A stretch of DNA of 64,000 nt from Verpa conica (lineage: Eukaryota > Ascomycota > Pezizomycetes > Pezizales > Morchellaceae), in NCBI GenBank assembly GCA_033030425.1, contig JAUFSD010000016.1, positions 496,001 through 560,000 on the forward strand. Direction: 5' to 3'. A program made the position numbers and the translations under genes. Below, piece by piece: positions 1 through 10,314 of the stretch. The notes under the pieces were generated by a model. The model ran no database searches. It saw only the letters and a list, made by a program, of their open reading frames with translations, and was not told where the DNA came from. The first letter of the stretch is position 1; each line of letters starts with the position of its first letter.

Positions 1-134
1 TGGAAGAGGAAGTGGTTATGGAGGATAAAGTGAGCGAGGTAAAGAAGATAAAGAAGGATAAGAAGAAAGACAAGAAGCGGAAGAAAGAGGATGCACCATT
101 GGAAGAAGAGGAGGATGGGTTTTTCGAGTTCTGA
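1..134 (+). CDS. 3' end of an unidentified protein with a Lys/Glu-rich tail (partial)
   Basis: The window opens inside a reading frame that starts at base 3 and stops at TGA 132-134. The 43 visible residues are almost entirely charged: an acidic stretch, a long lysine/arginine run (KKDKKKDKKRKK), then an acidic segment ending DGFFEF. Such tails are common in nucleolar and ribosome-biogenesis proteins, where the basic run acts as a nuclear or nucleolar localisation signal, but nothing here identifies the family. The start and the folded part lie upstream of the window. The frame is supported by the absence of internal stops and the strongly biased composition; the function is unknown. Confidence 0.6.
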   Translation, partial: EEEVVMEDKVSEVKKIKKDKKKDKKRKKEDAPLEEEEDGFFEF

Positions 135-618
135 TGCTAGATATAAGATGGAATGAAATGGGGCAGGGCACTCTGGTATTCCACTCTGGTAACAGAACTA
201 TCGATAGTATGCTCTTTGGTGGACATAACGGAACTGGGTATATCTAATACTTTCTAGAAGTTTGGGCTGGGTTTCTTCTATAATGATATCACTGTATAAT
301 AATAACTATGGGAACTTTCGCCGTAGCAGTTGTCTCCCGTATCAACATCCTTTTACCGCACCACCCGATCCTCATGGAACTTTTACTTTCGTATATCAGT
401 GGTCACTCATAAATTCGTAAAAAAGAATATACAGTAACAAATCAACATACGTAAAACCTCCAAATATTCATTTCCGATATCAACAGCAATGATATATAAA
501 ACTGTCTGTCCAAGCAATGATCGCTCGCTGTATACTGTACCATGCAGTCCCTAGAACTCAACAAACCCACATCCCAATATAAAAACGCCGTTTTATCCTC
601 CCCTAAACCCCCCCTCAC

Positions 619-1908
619 TCACCGCCCGCCCGCCGCCCTCAACCTACAATCCGGACACCCAATCAACAACTCCTGGCTACAATCCGGGAAAAAATATACT
701 CCATCCGGCCCATGCTCTTTGAGTCCTCTCTCATTCAGCGCCTTCTTCGCAGCATCAAACCAGACCTCTCCCACTCTCGGCATCCATACCCTTCTACTCT
801 CTGCCCTCGCATGCCCACTCCCCCGTCTTCCCATTCCCCTACCCACGAACTTTGCCTCCATCTCTACTCGTTCGTCTTGCATATCGCTCATAAACTGTTT
901 CCGCAGCCTCCCACTCGCATTTGGGACATCTGCTGCAAAGAACTCTACGCAACGCTGCAGTGGCATCTGGCAGCGGAGTATCAATGCTACTTGGTCATCG
1001 TTCTGCTTGTGTGGAGGTTCCGGGCTCATACTGAGGCGAAGTAGGTTGACGAGGAAGTGCATAGCATGGTGAGTAGAGACCAAAGTAGAGTTGTCGAAGG
1101 TGTTGATTATACTAGATTGGATGCTGGTATAAGATGTTGATAGGTCGAGAGGGGTGGGGGAGTGATAGTCGTCACTGTTTTCGGCGGCGATAAGGGCTTT
1201 AGAGGCTTCGAGGCGCAGACGGGAGTAAGTTAGGAAGTGGAGAACCTGGAGGTAGCACTGGTGTTAGTCGGGATCTTGATATTGATTGGGTAGTTTATAA
1301 AAGGAGCTGTTTCTCCTTGTAGTGAGGGTGGATTTCTTGGTATGTCTTACATAGTACCTAGATTAACTAGTATAAGCTTCAACTCCAATTAAATGATCAA
1401 GAACGGGAATTCTAAGGAAGATCACTGCATACAGTTGTTTCGTCAACCTCCTCTGCACAGCTCTAATCGCCTGCTCCTTCTTTATCTCAGCTTCCTTCCT
1501 CGCCTTCCTGTCCAGCGTGAAGTCGTTCTTGAACATCGGCGTCAACGCCTTATCGCATAGGTAATATGCCAGCTGCGAGCACGTAACATGTCGTCTCTCC
1601 AGCCCGTAAAAATACTGCACAGTAGCTCTCCTAGTACCATCACCGGATCTTGACCTGGGTGGGTAGAACAGCTGCGACAGTAAGGTCAAGTATGATCCTG
1701 GCAACAACCATCGGGTGACGATGACGTGTTCGTGTGTATCTACAAGATCTCGGAATGCACGAGAGACACGCCGTAGAGAAGTCACGTCCCTCCAGTCAGT
1801 CTTGCTGATGATATCGATTATGAGCTCCGACGGGAGGTAGTCGAAGTACGAGCCCGTCAAGGTGCTATTGGTGGTGCTGTGGGGGGAACTGTAGCCAGAA
1901 CGGTACAA
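619..1908 (-). CDS. F-box-like protein, at least two exons, 5' end unresolved
   Basis: The upstream coding block (about 1885 down to 1385) contains an F-box-like segment, YLPSELIIDIISKTDWRDV followed by LRRVSRAFRDLV, the hydrophobic pattern with which F-box proteins bind Skp1 in SCF ubiquitin ligases. Downstream come YFYGLERRHVTCSQLAYYLCD and a charged helix. A second block (about 1260 to 619, stop at 619-621) stays open in one frame and includes QVLHFLTYSRLRLEASKALI. An acceptor with branch site (GACTAACACCAG, around 1261-1272) precedes it, so an intron of about 100 nt joins the blocks; the donor is unclear because the first block reads into a stop near 1363. No ATG precedes the F-box in frame. 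A branch-like TACTGAAC and a CAG near 1884 suggest another 5' exon upstream. Substrate unknown. Confidence 0.62.
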
Positions 1909-1993
1909 GTTCAGTAAGCTACCTCTTCTATTACTCGAAGATCCGCTGATTTCCCTAGAGTTTCAGTGACACGATAGGGGAAAATAATCTTTT

Positions 1994-2017
1994 TATATAT
2001 ATATATATATATATATG
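1994..2017. repeat. (TA)n microsatellite
   Basis: About eleven uninterrupted TA units, in the presumed 5' region of the F-box-like gene. Confidence 0.9.
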
Positions 2018-4250
2018 TTCTCTATTTTTGTTTGCGATTTCCCCCCTGGAGGAAAATCCATTGGCAGTGTCACACTAGAGAAATGCACTCCACGGATCAT
2101 CACGGGCTTGGGTGATTACACACCTTGGAGGTTTAGTCTTCTGGAGGAACTGTAACCGCGCCCTTTCAACTGCACGGAGAACACCTCGAGCCTTCTGCTC
2201 GAGGCCGTCGCCCCGACGATTATCGGTTGGCGAGCCAAACATCACGATCGGAAAGGTTGTGAGTTGAGTAGGTCCGGGTTCTGCTCACGCGGGGCTATAT
2301 GGGGGGGTTGATCGGAAAGACAATTGAATGGGGTAGGTAGTTTAATACAGTTACCCGCAGAGAAAGGGGTAGTCGATGGATGGCCTTTTCTTTCCAGTTT
2401 TCCTGCTTCCCCCTTCCTGTTGTGGGTGCTGATTGATGGGGCGCTCGCAGGTGCTTGGAAGATGTTCCACTTCAGCACTCCAGCTACTATCTTTGGCGAC
2501 ATTACGGGCGTCACCCCGCCGCCAAGAGATGCGAGCCAAGACTTGTAAGGGACTGTTTAGCAATGCTTCATACTGGTTTGGAGAATGTTTACGGATATAT
2601 TGATAGGGATTAGAGCCCTGCAGGATGCAGTTGCTGTTGTTAAGAGCCTCGTGGTATATCGTTGATACTATTGCATAGAAACCCTATGCTGAGCTTTACA
2701 TACCAGTGCAGTTATAGTACCAATACTGGCCCTTTGAAAGTCCCAGTCGCGCCTACCATTATACCAGCAGCTCGGGCACCAAGTTCCAGATCAACTATGT
2801 ACTATAGCGAATACTGTTAATGATTATCATTCTGACAAAACAACATACTGTTTCGACACTCACTCATGGCTAAAGTCTCCTGTGCCACGACATTGGCAGA
2901 TGTTGTTCCACCACACCCAGATAAACGCCGCCTGGATACCTTTCAATTGCGGCATGCCTCTGGTTTATATATCTTACCATTATTCTATCGCACCGGCTCA
3001 CGTAGTAATATATCGTTGCTCCGCCCCTATTAAAACACCTTCTTAGTCTGGCCAAGTGCCCCGTTACAAGCGGCATCCTATCCAAACGGAATACCAATCG
3101 GTTTCCGCGCGGGTGAGCCTGCGATGATCTATCTTAAATATTTATTTCGTAGATCAAAGTAAGCTTGTGGAACAATAACATATAGCATAAAACGACCGAT
3201 CTAAAAGCACAAATATTACACGATCTTAATATAGACATTAAAAAGTCTCCTGGTACCCATCCATGTCAACTATTATATGTGGGCATCATTTCTAGAAACA
3301 TTAGCAGTTGCCAGCGATTAAGGTGTTTAAATAAGAAAACCTACTTTAACCCCCCTCCATTTTTCACAGGCTCAATTACAACTCATTATCAGGCCCAACG
3401 TCCTATAATTTTTGTAAGGATTCTGAACTTTCTATTTTTGTGGGACGGAATATATTTAAGCCGATACCCGGACACTGTCCAAATGCGTTCCGATGTGATC
3501 TATCACGGCAAGGCTGGTAGTTAGCTCGTATTCTCAACCAGTAGCTATTGTTCTTGGCATGTATAAAAGATATTCTCAACACTTTTATGGGTTGTTTATA
3601 AATGCACATTCCAGCTCTTCTTGTGGGTCAATTAAGCTCAATTAAGCCCAGTTAATTATAATTGACGGATTTAAACTCGACATTCCTGGAAAGTATCCCT
3701 GCAATACGTCTGGGGTATCCGACCCTCGATTTGTCCTAAAGTATATTATAGGCAGACCTAATTATATACATAGCTAATTTACTAGATTATTGTAACATGG
3801 TATTTGTTGGCACATTTCGTCATTCATAACGGTATGTTCCCCTCTATGCGAGATACTCGTGATCAAGTTGCAAGCTTGAGTGCGTACATGTGAGTACAGA
3901 TAGGATATAACACCAACCTGCTATCAAACCTGCAGCACTAGAGTATATATGAGAGGTTTAGAGGGAACTAGCTGCAATTGTGTTTGAAACCTCCGGTTTT
4001 AAAATTCCTGAAGATATAGATTTTACTATTGTGACCCTAGCTGTGAGGCTCGAGATGCCTAATTAATTTGACAGCCAGGGGGGCAAAGAGAACTGGAATT
4101 TGCCTTAAGATATCTAAAGGTCAATCCCTTAAATTAATAGTTCTAGTTTCTATGCCACTATCAAAAACGGGAATACCTTAGACAGCTGGTAGATACAAGG
4201 TTTTTATTACAGCTATCCGTCTATGATTCTATCTTCAGCGTAGAATGTGC
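2018..4250. other. gene-free interval
   Basis: Only short, overlapping and composition-poor open frames occur here (for example three mutually overlapping frames at 2242-2563). I see no splice-linked coding blocks, no protein motif and no tRNA-like fold. The stretch from about 3100 is AT-rich. A short AATTAAGC-type direct repeat lies near 3628-3650. Confidence 0.6.
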
Positions 4251-4850
4251 GGTATATATGTTCTGGCCCGTTGGGGGGACCTGCCTATCGGGGGGACGTC
4301 CCTTGAACGGGCCAGCCTGGGAGCGGACAGGTAGGCATCCCCTGAATGGGTTACCTGTTGGAGGGATACCAGTGTCCCCCATATGGGTAGGTGATAAATC
4401 ATGGCTCAATTAATACAGGAAATCCTAAATAAATTAAGTGAGTAGTCAGAAAAATATCAGCCTATCCTAAGATTATTTTAAGATTTTTTGTGATTTTATA
4501 CCATGGGTTGTTGTCTCTAGGGATTTGTATATTGTGGGCGCTTTTTGGTAGCAAATAATGGTTATATGTTATCTGATAAATATGGGCGCTTTATAAGCGA
4601 TGTACTTGGGTAAAATATGATTTAATAGGGTAAAATAGCTGTCTACCTGTTCAGGGGATGCAGTGTGTCCCTCCAATGGGTAGCCCATTGAGGGGATGCC
4701 CTATAAAACTGACTTATAGCTACCCATTGGAGGGATATCCCCTCAACAGGTAGCCCATTGGGGGGATATCCCTCCAACAGGCCGGCCCGTCCAGGGGACG
4801 TCCCCCCGATAGGCAGCGTCCCCCGAACGGGCCAGAACATATACACACGC
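4251..4850. mobile_element. GC-rich foldback element with long inverted arms and internal palindromic repeats
   Basis: The left arm (about 4251-4395) and the right arm (about 4640-4850, inverted) share the outer order TATATGTTCTGGCCCGTT, then a CTGCCTATCGGGGGGACGTC block, then ACGGGCC, with few mismatches over about 75 bp. Inside the arms, 20-30-bp units built from CCATTGG, GGGATATCCC and CAGGTAGCC recur, several of them palindromes in their own right (for example CCCTCCAATGGG-TAG-CCCATTGAGGGG at about 4660-4690). The roughly 240-bp centre is AT-rich. There is no coding capacity beyond short frames created by the repeats. It resembles a non-autonomous foldback or MITE-like element; I could not define a clean target-site duplication. 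Confidence 0.6.
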
Positions 4851-5293
4851 TACTTACCAGAAGACATTACTTTATAACCTAGATATATACCAAAAAGACA
4901 GGCCACTTAAGCAGAACGAAATCCGGCTACAGACTTTGAGAATTCCCGTCGGACACGTGCAGGCTTAATTGGGTTCGTCGGGTACCATTCAACCCTAATA
5001 TATATTACACCAAGAAGCATTCTGCGTGGCGGCAGGTGATCTACCGTCATTACCAGGTATCGTGAGTCTGTGACCATAGATATTTGCTATGGGCCGTCCT
5101 AAAAACGAAGTAATCCGTGATCTACACGGCGATGGTTACCCTTTTAGCTGAATTATTCAATGGTGGCCGCAACTTCCGTTCTCGTATCGATATCCTGTAT
5201 TGCACCCATGACGCGCTATAATTCTTTCTCTCTTCACGGGCCAGCCGGCAATGATTAAGGTGCTAAAAATAATTTTGCAGTGAGTGTGAACTG

Positions 5294-5300
5294 TATAAAA
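5294..5300 (+). promoter_or_regulatory. TATA-box candidate for the first But2-domain gene
   Basis: TATAAAA, 138 bases upstream of the ATG at 5432. The sister gene has a TATAAATAA at nearly the same distance. Confidence 0.5.
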
Positions 5301-5431
5301 CAGCGCTCATTTCTAACTATGAATTTTTATTTTTATTTTACTCTCCAGCAAGCTCACTCGCTACGATACACTCACTGTACCTCCTACTTATATTTTAACT
5401 TTCGATTTCGATTTAGTTCTACTCTACAAAC

Positions 5432-6255
5432 ATGTTGTGTAGCTTCTCCAGCTTTCTTTTATTCAGTGCTTCTGTCTTCTCCGTAATTGCTGCACCTACC
5501 CCTGAGGCACCTATTGCAAAGCGCCAGAGTGTAACAGTCCTAAGGACCATTTCACCAAACTACCTTGTCCCTTTGGATCAGTCTCAGCCAGATCGCGTCT
5601 ACGGGAGCCAGTAAGTTCACCCAAGTACACTACACTCCCACAAAGGATTATCAACTTACACAGACACAGATACATCGGCGACGTGAGCTGGACCCCAAAC
5701 CAAGCAAATGAGCTGACAACCATTGTCGGCTTCGACGTCCCCACCGTCGAAGGTGCCAACTCGTGCTACCTCCGCTTCGTTCTTCCTCCTCTTTCTGAGA
5801 CCAGCTTCGCCTGGGATGTCGAAGGTGCCGGGATTATGGATATCTACAGTCTCGACCGTATAGTCAACCCGGGTACCGATTCGTGGAACAACAGACCCGG
5901 GAGAGTTTCCCAAGTGGGAACTGCAACTGTAATTAAGCACCCTAATATGTTTCTTCTTGATCACTTGACTAAAATGATCGTGCAATTTTTAGGTCCCAGG
6001 TGGAACTTCTGGTGGCGAGGCTCAGATGACTGGTGCTACTTTTGATTGCCAGACACTCTTCACTGCGCAGAGAGTTGATTGGGAGTTCGCTGCTGCTAAA
6101 GTTGGGTCTGTTAAGAACCGTGTTGAAACCTTCCGTATGAATGCCCTCTGTTTTAAACGACTTTGAGGATCTATGCTAATTGATAATTTGAATATATAGA
6201 AATGGCTCCTGCTGATAACCAAGGGTGGTACTTGGTGTTTGCTCATATTGACTAA
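5432..6255 (+). CDS. secreted But2 C-terminal-domain-like protein (copy 1)
   Basis: Four exons: 5432-5610, 5670-5928, 5993-6134, 6200-6255. The product is about 211 residues. It begins with a hydrophobic signal peptide (LLFSASVFSVIAAP) and a KR site at about residues 29-30 that could be cleaved by a Kex2-type protease. The body contains GFDVP, then a Cys-containing strand SCYLRFVLPP, then SWNNRPGR, the layout of the fungal domain called 'ubiquitin 3 binding protein But2 C-terminal' (Pfam But2), found mostly in small secreted or surface proteins of unknown function. A second Cys lies in ATFDCQTLF. The fission-yeast ubiquitin link that named the domain should not be assumed here. It sits in tandem with a paralogue at 7184. 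Introns have standard GT..AG ends and the joined frame is open throughout. Confidence 0.72.
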
Positions 6256-7044
6256 TTCAATTGATGGTCCTGACCGAGTGATAATTCATGATGTTAGTAT
6301 TGGTAATAACGACAACATCTCTTTTTACTATTTAGGAATTTAGCCTCCCCGGTTTCATTATAATTACTCCTTAATGTCATTATTAATATTTATGCCTCGT
6401 ATGAGGTCCCAAACTCTCTTTAGATAAAAACCAATAGGAAATATCTCTTTGGAGAAGTAGCTGTCCAATTGTAGAAAAAGTCTATTTGTAGTGTATCTAA
6501 TATGCTACATAATATTACCTTCATTAGAAATAGTGATATACAAATCTACATGTACTTGTGCATGACTATCAGGTCTCATATGACCATAAATATAGGTGAT
6601 AACAGTTACACCTGGATTTAGCCTACCTACATGTAACTATAATGTTAAGAAAATCTCAAAAGTTTAAGTTTATCTGAAATAGAAAATCCAGGCGTTCACT
6701 TACGGTTTTTACTAAAGACTGATATTTACTATAGGCCTAGAGCTTGGGGTTGCAGGCCCAGTTTGTGGCATGACGACACATTTGTCTTTTTAGATAAAGC
6801 TAGCATCGACAGGTCAGGATGGAGAACCGAGATAGTACAAAGTGCAAAAATACTAGTCCATTATATAAGGCCAAGTGTTTATATTAACTTTAGTTCTACG
6901 AGTGTCTATATACAACGTTAACTTTCATATACTTCCCGCGTCGGGGCTGATGACGGGCCCAGTACGTACGTACGAACTTACGAAAACCCTATTCGTCTCC
7001 ATAGAGTGGCCGGTCCTTGGTCAACAAAATTCCAGTGAGAAATG
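6256..7044. other. intergenic spacer between the But2-like pair
   Basis: AT-rich, with no coding support. It contains two TACATGTA palindromes (6547-6554 and 6628-6635) and a GTACGTACGTACG run near 6962. Confidence 0.6.
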
Positions 7045-7053
7045 TATAAATAA
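7045..7053 (+). promoter_or_regulatory. TATA-box candidate for the second But2-domain gene
   Basis: TATAAATAA, 139 bases before the ATG at 7184. It is followed by a pyrimidine-rich leader, as expected for a well-expressed fungal gene. Confidence 0.55.
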
Positions 7054-7183
7054 GGCAGATAGTCTCTTGCTCATTCGTATTCTCTTCTTTACCATAATAG
7101 CCCAGGGTCCCTTTGCTATATCTTACCTCAGTTCAATTCCTATCTTAGTTAAACCCCCTCCCCCAACACAATAAGCCGACAAA

Positions 7184-8034
7184 ATGCAGTGGCTCACCAG
7201 AATCTTCATCGCTTTTACAGTCTCCATCTTTGTCTCTGCCGTTCCTACTCCGGACAACAATCAATCTAATAACCTTGTTGAGGTCTTGTTCCCTCACTAC
7301 CTTGTTCCGGCAAAACAGGCCAGTCCAAACGCAGTCTACGGCACACAATACACAGGTGATGTGAAGTACGTTTCTGCAAATTCAAATAACGAAATTGTTC
7401 TATATGGTAAGTAGCTATTTTATTTCTTAAAAGTCACCTCCATAGGTATTAGATTCTAACACAGTAGCTTCAATGACCAAAGCTGGCTTCGATGTTCCCA
7501 ACAATGGCGCATCGACCTGCAGTATTAAGTTCCAATTACCCGTGAAAGCAAATGATCCTAATGGATATCCCTGGACGGTCACCGGCAGTGGAAAACTTAA
7601 TGTCTATAGACTCAAAAGCAATATCAACCAGAACACTTTGAGCTGGAATAATAGGCCTCAGAGATCCTCTCAAACACCCGCTTTCCAGATTACTGTAAGT
7701 TTAGGATCACTATATTCTAGTTATATTATTTAACCTACCCCTTCGTTTATTTTTACTTAAAGAGAATCAAATAAGCTAAAAATTAATCTATAAAGCAACC
7801 GCTTGGTGGTGGAATTGCCTCTGTCGTAGGAGCTTCGATCCCGTGCTCCCCCGGGCGAATGGACTTTGAATTCTCCGCTACCCGTTCTGCCGCCACCACA
7901 TTCAATTGGTATGGTAAGTATTTATCGTACAATAGTCAAAACCGCCCTTCTACAAGTATTAGTGCTAATCTTAACCGCCTCTATTAGAATTGGATGACCC
8001 AGTTTCTGGCGCTACTCTTGAGACATACTCTTGA
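7184..8034 (+). CDS. secreted But2 C-terminal-domain-like protein (copy 2)
   Basis: Four exons: 7184-7406, 7468-7694 (acceptor alternatively 7465), 7796-7913, 7988-8034. The product is about 204 residues. A signal peptide (IFIAFTVSIFVSAVP) is followed by the mature region with VYGTQYTGDVKY, matching VYGSQYIGDVSW of the upstream copy, then AGFDVP, TCSIKFQLPV, SWNNRPQRSSQ and a late Cys (SIPCSPG). Exon number and two of the three intron phases match the first copy, so the pair arose by tandem duplication and then diverged strongly. Copy 2 lacks the KR pair after the signal peptide. The biochemical role is unknown; secretion is inferred from the N terminus. Confidence 0.72.
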
Positions 8035-8370
8035 GAAACTAGCTAGTATTCTAACCCTGGCTCGAAAATTATCTTTTTTTTTTCTGAGTGAGTGGTTGCA
8101 TGATCTATGAGATGTAATCGATATGAGTTAGTTTTTATGCGGAACATAATATCTTTATTGCGTTTCAACTCCTTGATTTCATTTCTGGACAATCTCGTAC
8201 TTGCTTTTTTGTATGGAGACAGAAAAATTATAAGATTATGAGAAATTTGGGTGCTTGCTACAACTGTGATTTGCGGATAATAACAAATTTTTCTTAATTT
8301 GAGAACCATATACATTTGAGTGATATTCTGTGAGCTTGATTACTCTATAAAAGCCAATTTAACTTATTGG

Positions 8371-8841
8371 TACTAGGGCCGTAATTAATAACCCGGATCG
8401 AGGAGGTGACATGTGCCAAAACACACCAAAAACCAGTCACTCCAATGCACACATTCACTCACAAAATACTTTAAATAACACATAGGCTTCTGGGAAGAGG
8501 TAGACTTGTCTATTACAATTCTATATATATGATTATAACTATAATCAACTACATTGTTATGGTGCTAGACTATTTAGAATGTTGTTGGATTGGTCAATTT
8601 CCACCAAAAGTCATGATTTTGAAAGTATCTTTTAATTTAGAGGACCTTTATTAGGGGCAATAGCTTCTAGTGAACCTAGGAAAATTAAGGGAGGGATTTC
8701 AAGGTCATATAAGCCTCTTTGAAAAAACTGAGGGCTATTTAGATTTATTGCTTTTAAAAACATAAACTGAGAAGAGGGCTCTATTGGTGTGTTTTCGCAA
8801 ATCTTTGGATCCAATCCGGGTTTTTGGTTACGGCCCTAGTA
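8371..8841. mobile_element. MITE with 14-bp perfect terminal inverted repeats and TA flanks
   Basis: The left end reads TACTAGGGCCGTAA (8371-8384) and the right end is its exact reverse complement (8828-8841). The next bases also pair imperfectly (AACCCGGAT inside the left end, ATCCGGGTT inside the right). Terminal TA on both sides fits the TA target duplication of Tc1/mariner-type transposition. The roughly 470-bp interior has no transposase; a 60-residue frame on the minus strand (8632-8814) shows no recognisable motif. It lies 0.3 kb downstream of the second But2-like gene. Confidence 0.75.
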
Positions 8842-8893
8842 GGGTCAGTCCAATTTTATATAGGAACATTATTGTAGGTATCTTTGATTATTA

Positions 8894-8969
8894 CTAGGTG
8901 ATTTTCAGTAGTCCCCGTACGTTTATAAATTTCTGCGCATACGTACGGGTACTACTGAAAATCACCTAG
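8894..8969. repeat. long perfect-type hairpin (29-bp arms, 18-nt loop)
   Basis: 8894-8922 and 8941-8969 are inverted copies with a single mismatch. The arms begin CTAGGTGATTTTCAGTAGT. This may be a tiny foldback element or its excision-derived remnant; it lies 52 bp from the neighbouring MITE. Confidence 0.85.
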
Positions 8970-9364
8970 ATACACAGGTACGCCTAGAATCTAGATAAAT
9001 ACCATCCTACAAACGATCAAACGTCTACAGAAAAACCCAGAAGAGATCCTGGAGAAATAAATCAAGCGAGGGTCCTATCCTATATTCTTTAGACACCCAA
9101 GTTATACAGAGTCATTTCAGGCAGAAGTCAAGTACAAACAGTAGGGAGCAACCCCAGAAAGCGCGATTGAGAAACTTTACAGAAACGGATTTCAAAGAAA
9201 AAATAGAAGGAAGTCGGCTGAAACGTTAGGAGAAAAAAGCAATTGAATCCCACACACGCATCCCATGCCAAAACACCTTCCCCCCCCAAAAAAAAACAGA
9301 AAATATAGTCAAATACAAACTCCATGGGCCATGATACATCCACGTTGAGATAGTACCTCCTTTT
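8970..9364. other. gene-free interval
   Basis: No coding support. It has A-rich tracts and probably contains the 3' untranslated region of the minus-strand gene that ends at 9365. Confidence 0.5.
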
Positions 9365-10314
9365 TTAGTCATCCCCTGTCAGGTCAATAGTCTCGATATC
9401 TCTAGGATTCGCCTGTGTTCTTGCACGTTTCGAGGGTCCTACAGATACTGACCGTTCTCGTTTAACCTTAGGGATGTCGGGCTTTACCGTAGGAGATCGG
9501 GACAAGAGTAGTTGTGGTGAGGGGCTACGCTCGATAAGAGACATATTCTTAAGGGCACCTATCTATCATTAGATAGCTGTAGAACTTCGACATGGTTGAG
9601 AAACTTACGTTCAGATTTGTAGAAGAAACGAAATGTCATATAGGGCTGGTGTACTCTGTCTATGTATAGTCCTGATATCGTGTTGACTGGCACACAGTAT
9701 TCACCCTTTGCACGCCTAAGTATTTGTTAGCCAGGGATGAAAGATGTTGCTGTATCAGTACTTTAGGCATCATACTGTACTGAGTGTGAAATGTCCTTCC
9801 CTTTGATTTTCTTCTCATGAACAACGGTACGGCCTATTTCCGGCCCCTCATAGACTTCCCTTTGGCCTGATAGGCTGATTCCTCCAATCTTCCTATACCT
9901 ACACACAAATACATTGATCACCCCAATCTTGTTAACTCTATCCAGAGTTAGTTCGTCGGGGGTGCTCTCCTCTGTAATCTCGACACTAGAGAACATGAAC
10001 TTTCTCAGCTCCCAGTTACCGCTGGATGTTTTCAGCCTTGTTCCCTCAATACTGATACATAACTTATCATGACCAAGTAGGGTAGGCTTCTCCCTAACAC
10101 CATCGATTTCGAGGTGAAATGTAAGGGCATCCTCTATCTCCGGCATGTGCACACCCGTCGACGCAACACTACATCTGATCGAGAAGTGCTGGCCATCACG
10201 GGCTTGAACGTAGACTGATGAGGTATTAGGCGATGCGTCCTCGACACATGGGAACTCTGTAAGAGCGCCACCTGCGGTATAAATGACGCATTCTACACCA
10301 TCTTGAACTGGCAT
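9365..10314 (-). CDS. DUF7918-like protein with a C-terminal SUMO-interaction-like motif
   Basis: Three exons on the minus strand: 10314-9776, 9715-9609, 9558-9365, giving 279 residues. The N-terminal part (VECVIYTAGGALTEFPC, VYVQARDGQHFSIRC, LTFHLEIDGVRE) and the middle RKFMFSSVEI..IGVINVFVCRYRKI resemble the fungal domain of unknown function DUF7918. Exon 2 supplies YIDRVHQPYMTFRFFYKSE, the typical aromatic strand of that domain. The last exon is a basic, serine-rich tail (KVKRERSVSVGPSKRART) ending ETIDLTGDD, a hydrophobic core followed by acids as in SUMO-interaction motifs. A nuclear location is inferred from the basic tail. The splice sites (donor GTATGA with acceptor TTAG, donor GTAAGT with acceptor ATAG) make one continuous frame. 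Function unknown. Confidence 0.68.

Noticed and set aside
542..1072. 176-codon plus-strand open frame
   Set aside because: It is antisense to the second coding block of the F-box-like gene. The minus strand gives a continuous helical protein linked to an acceptor site; the plus frame is Pro/Ser-rich without motif.
2242..2563. three overlapping frames on both strands
   Set aside because: Mutually exclusive, no motif, no splice partners.
4221..4846. two short minus-strand frames with similar peptides
   Set aside because: They arise from the repeated arms of the foldback element; no start or splice context.
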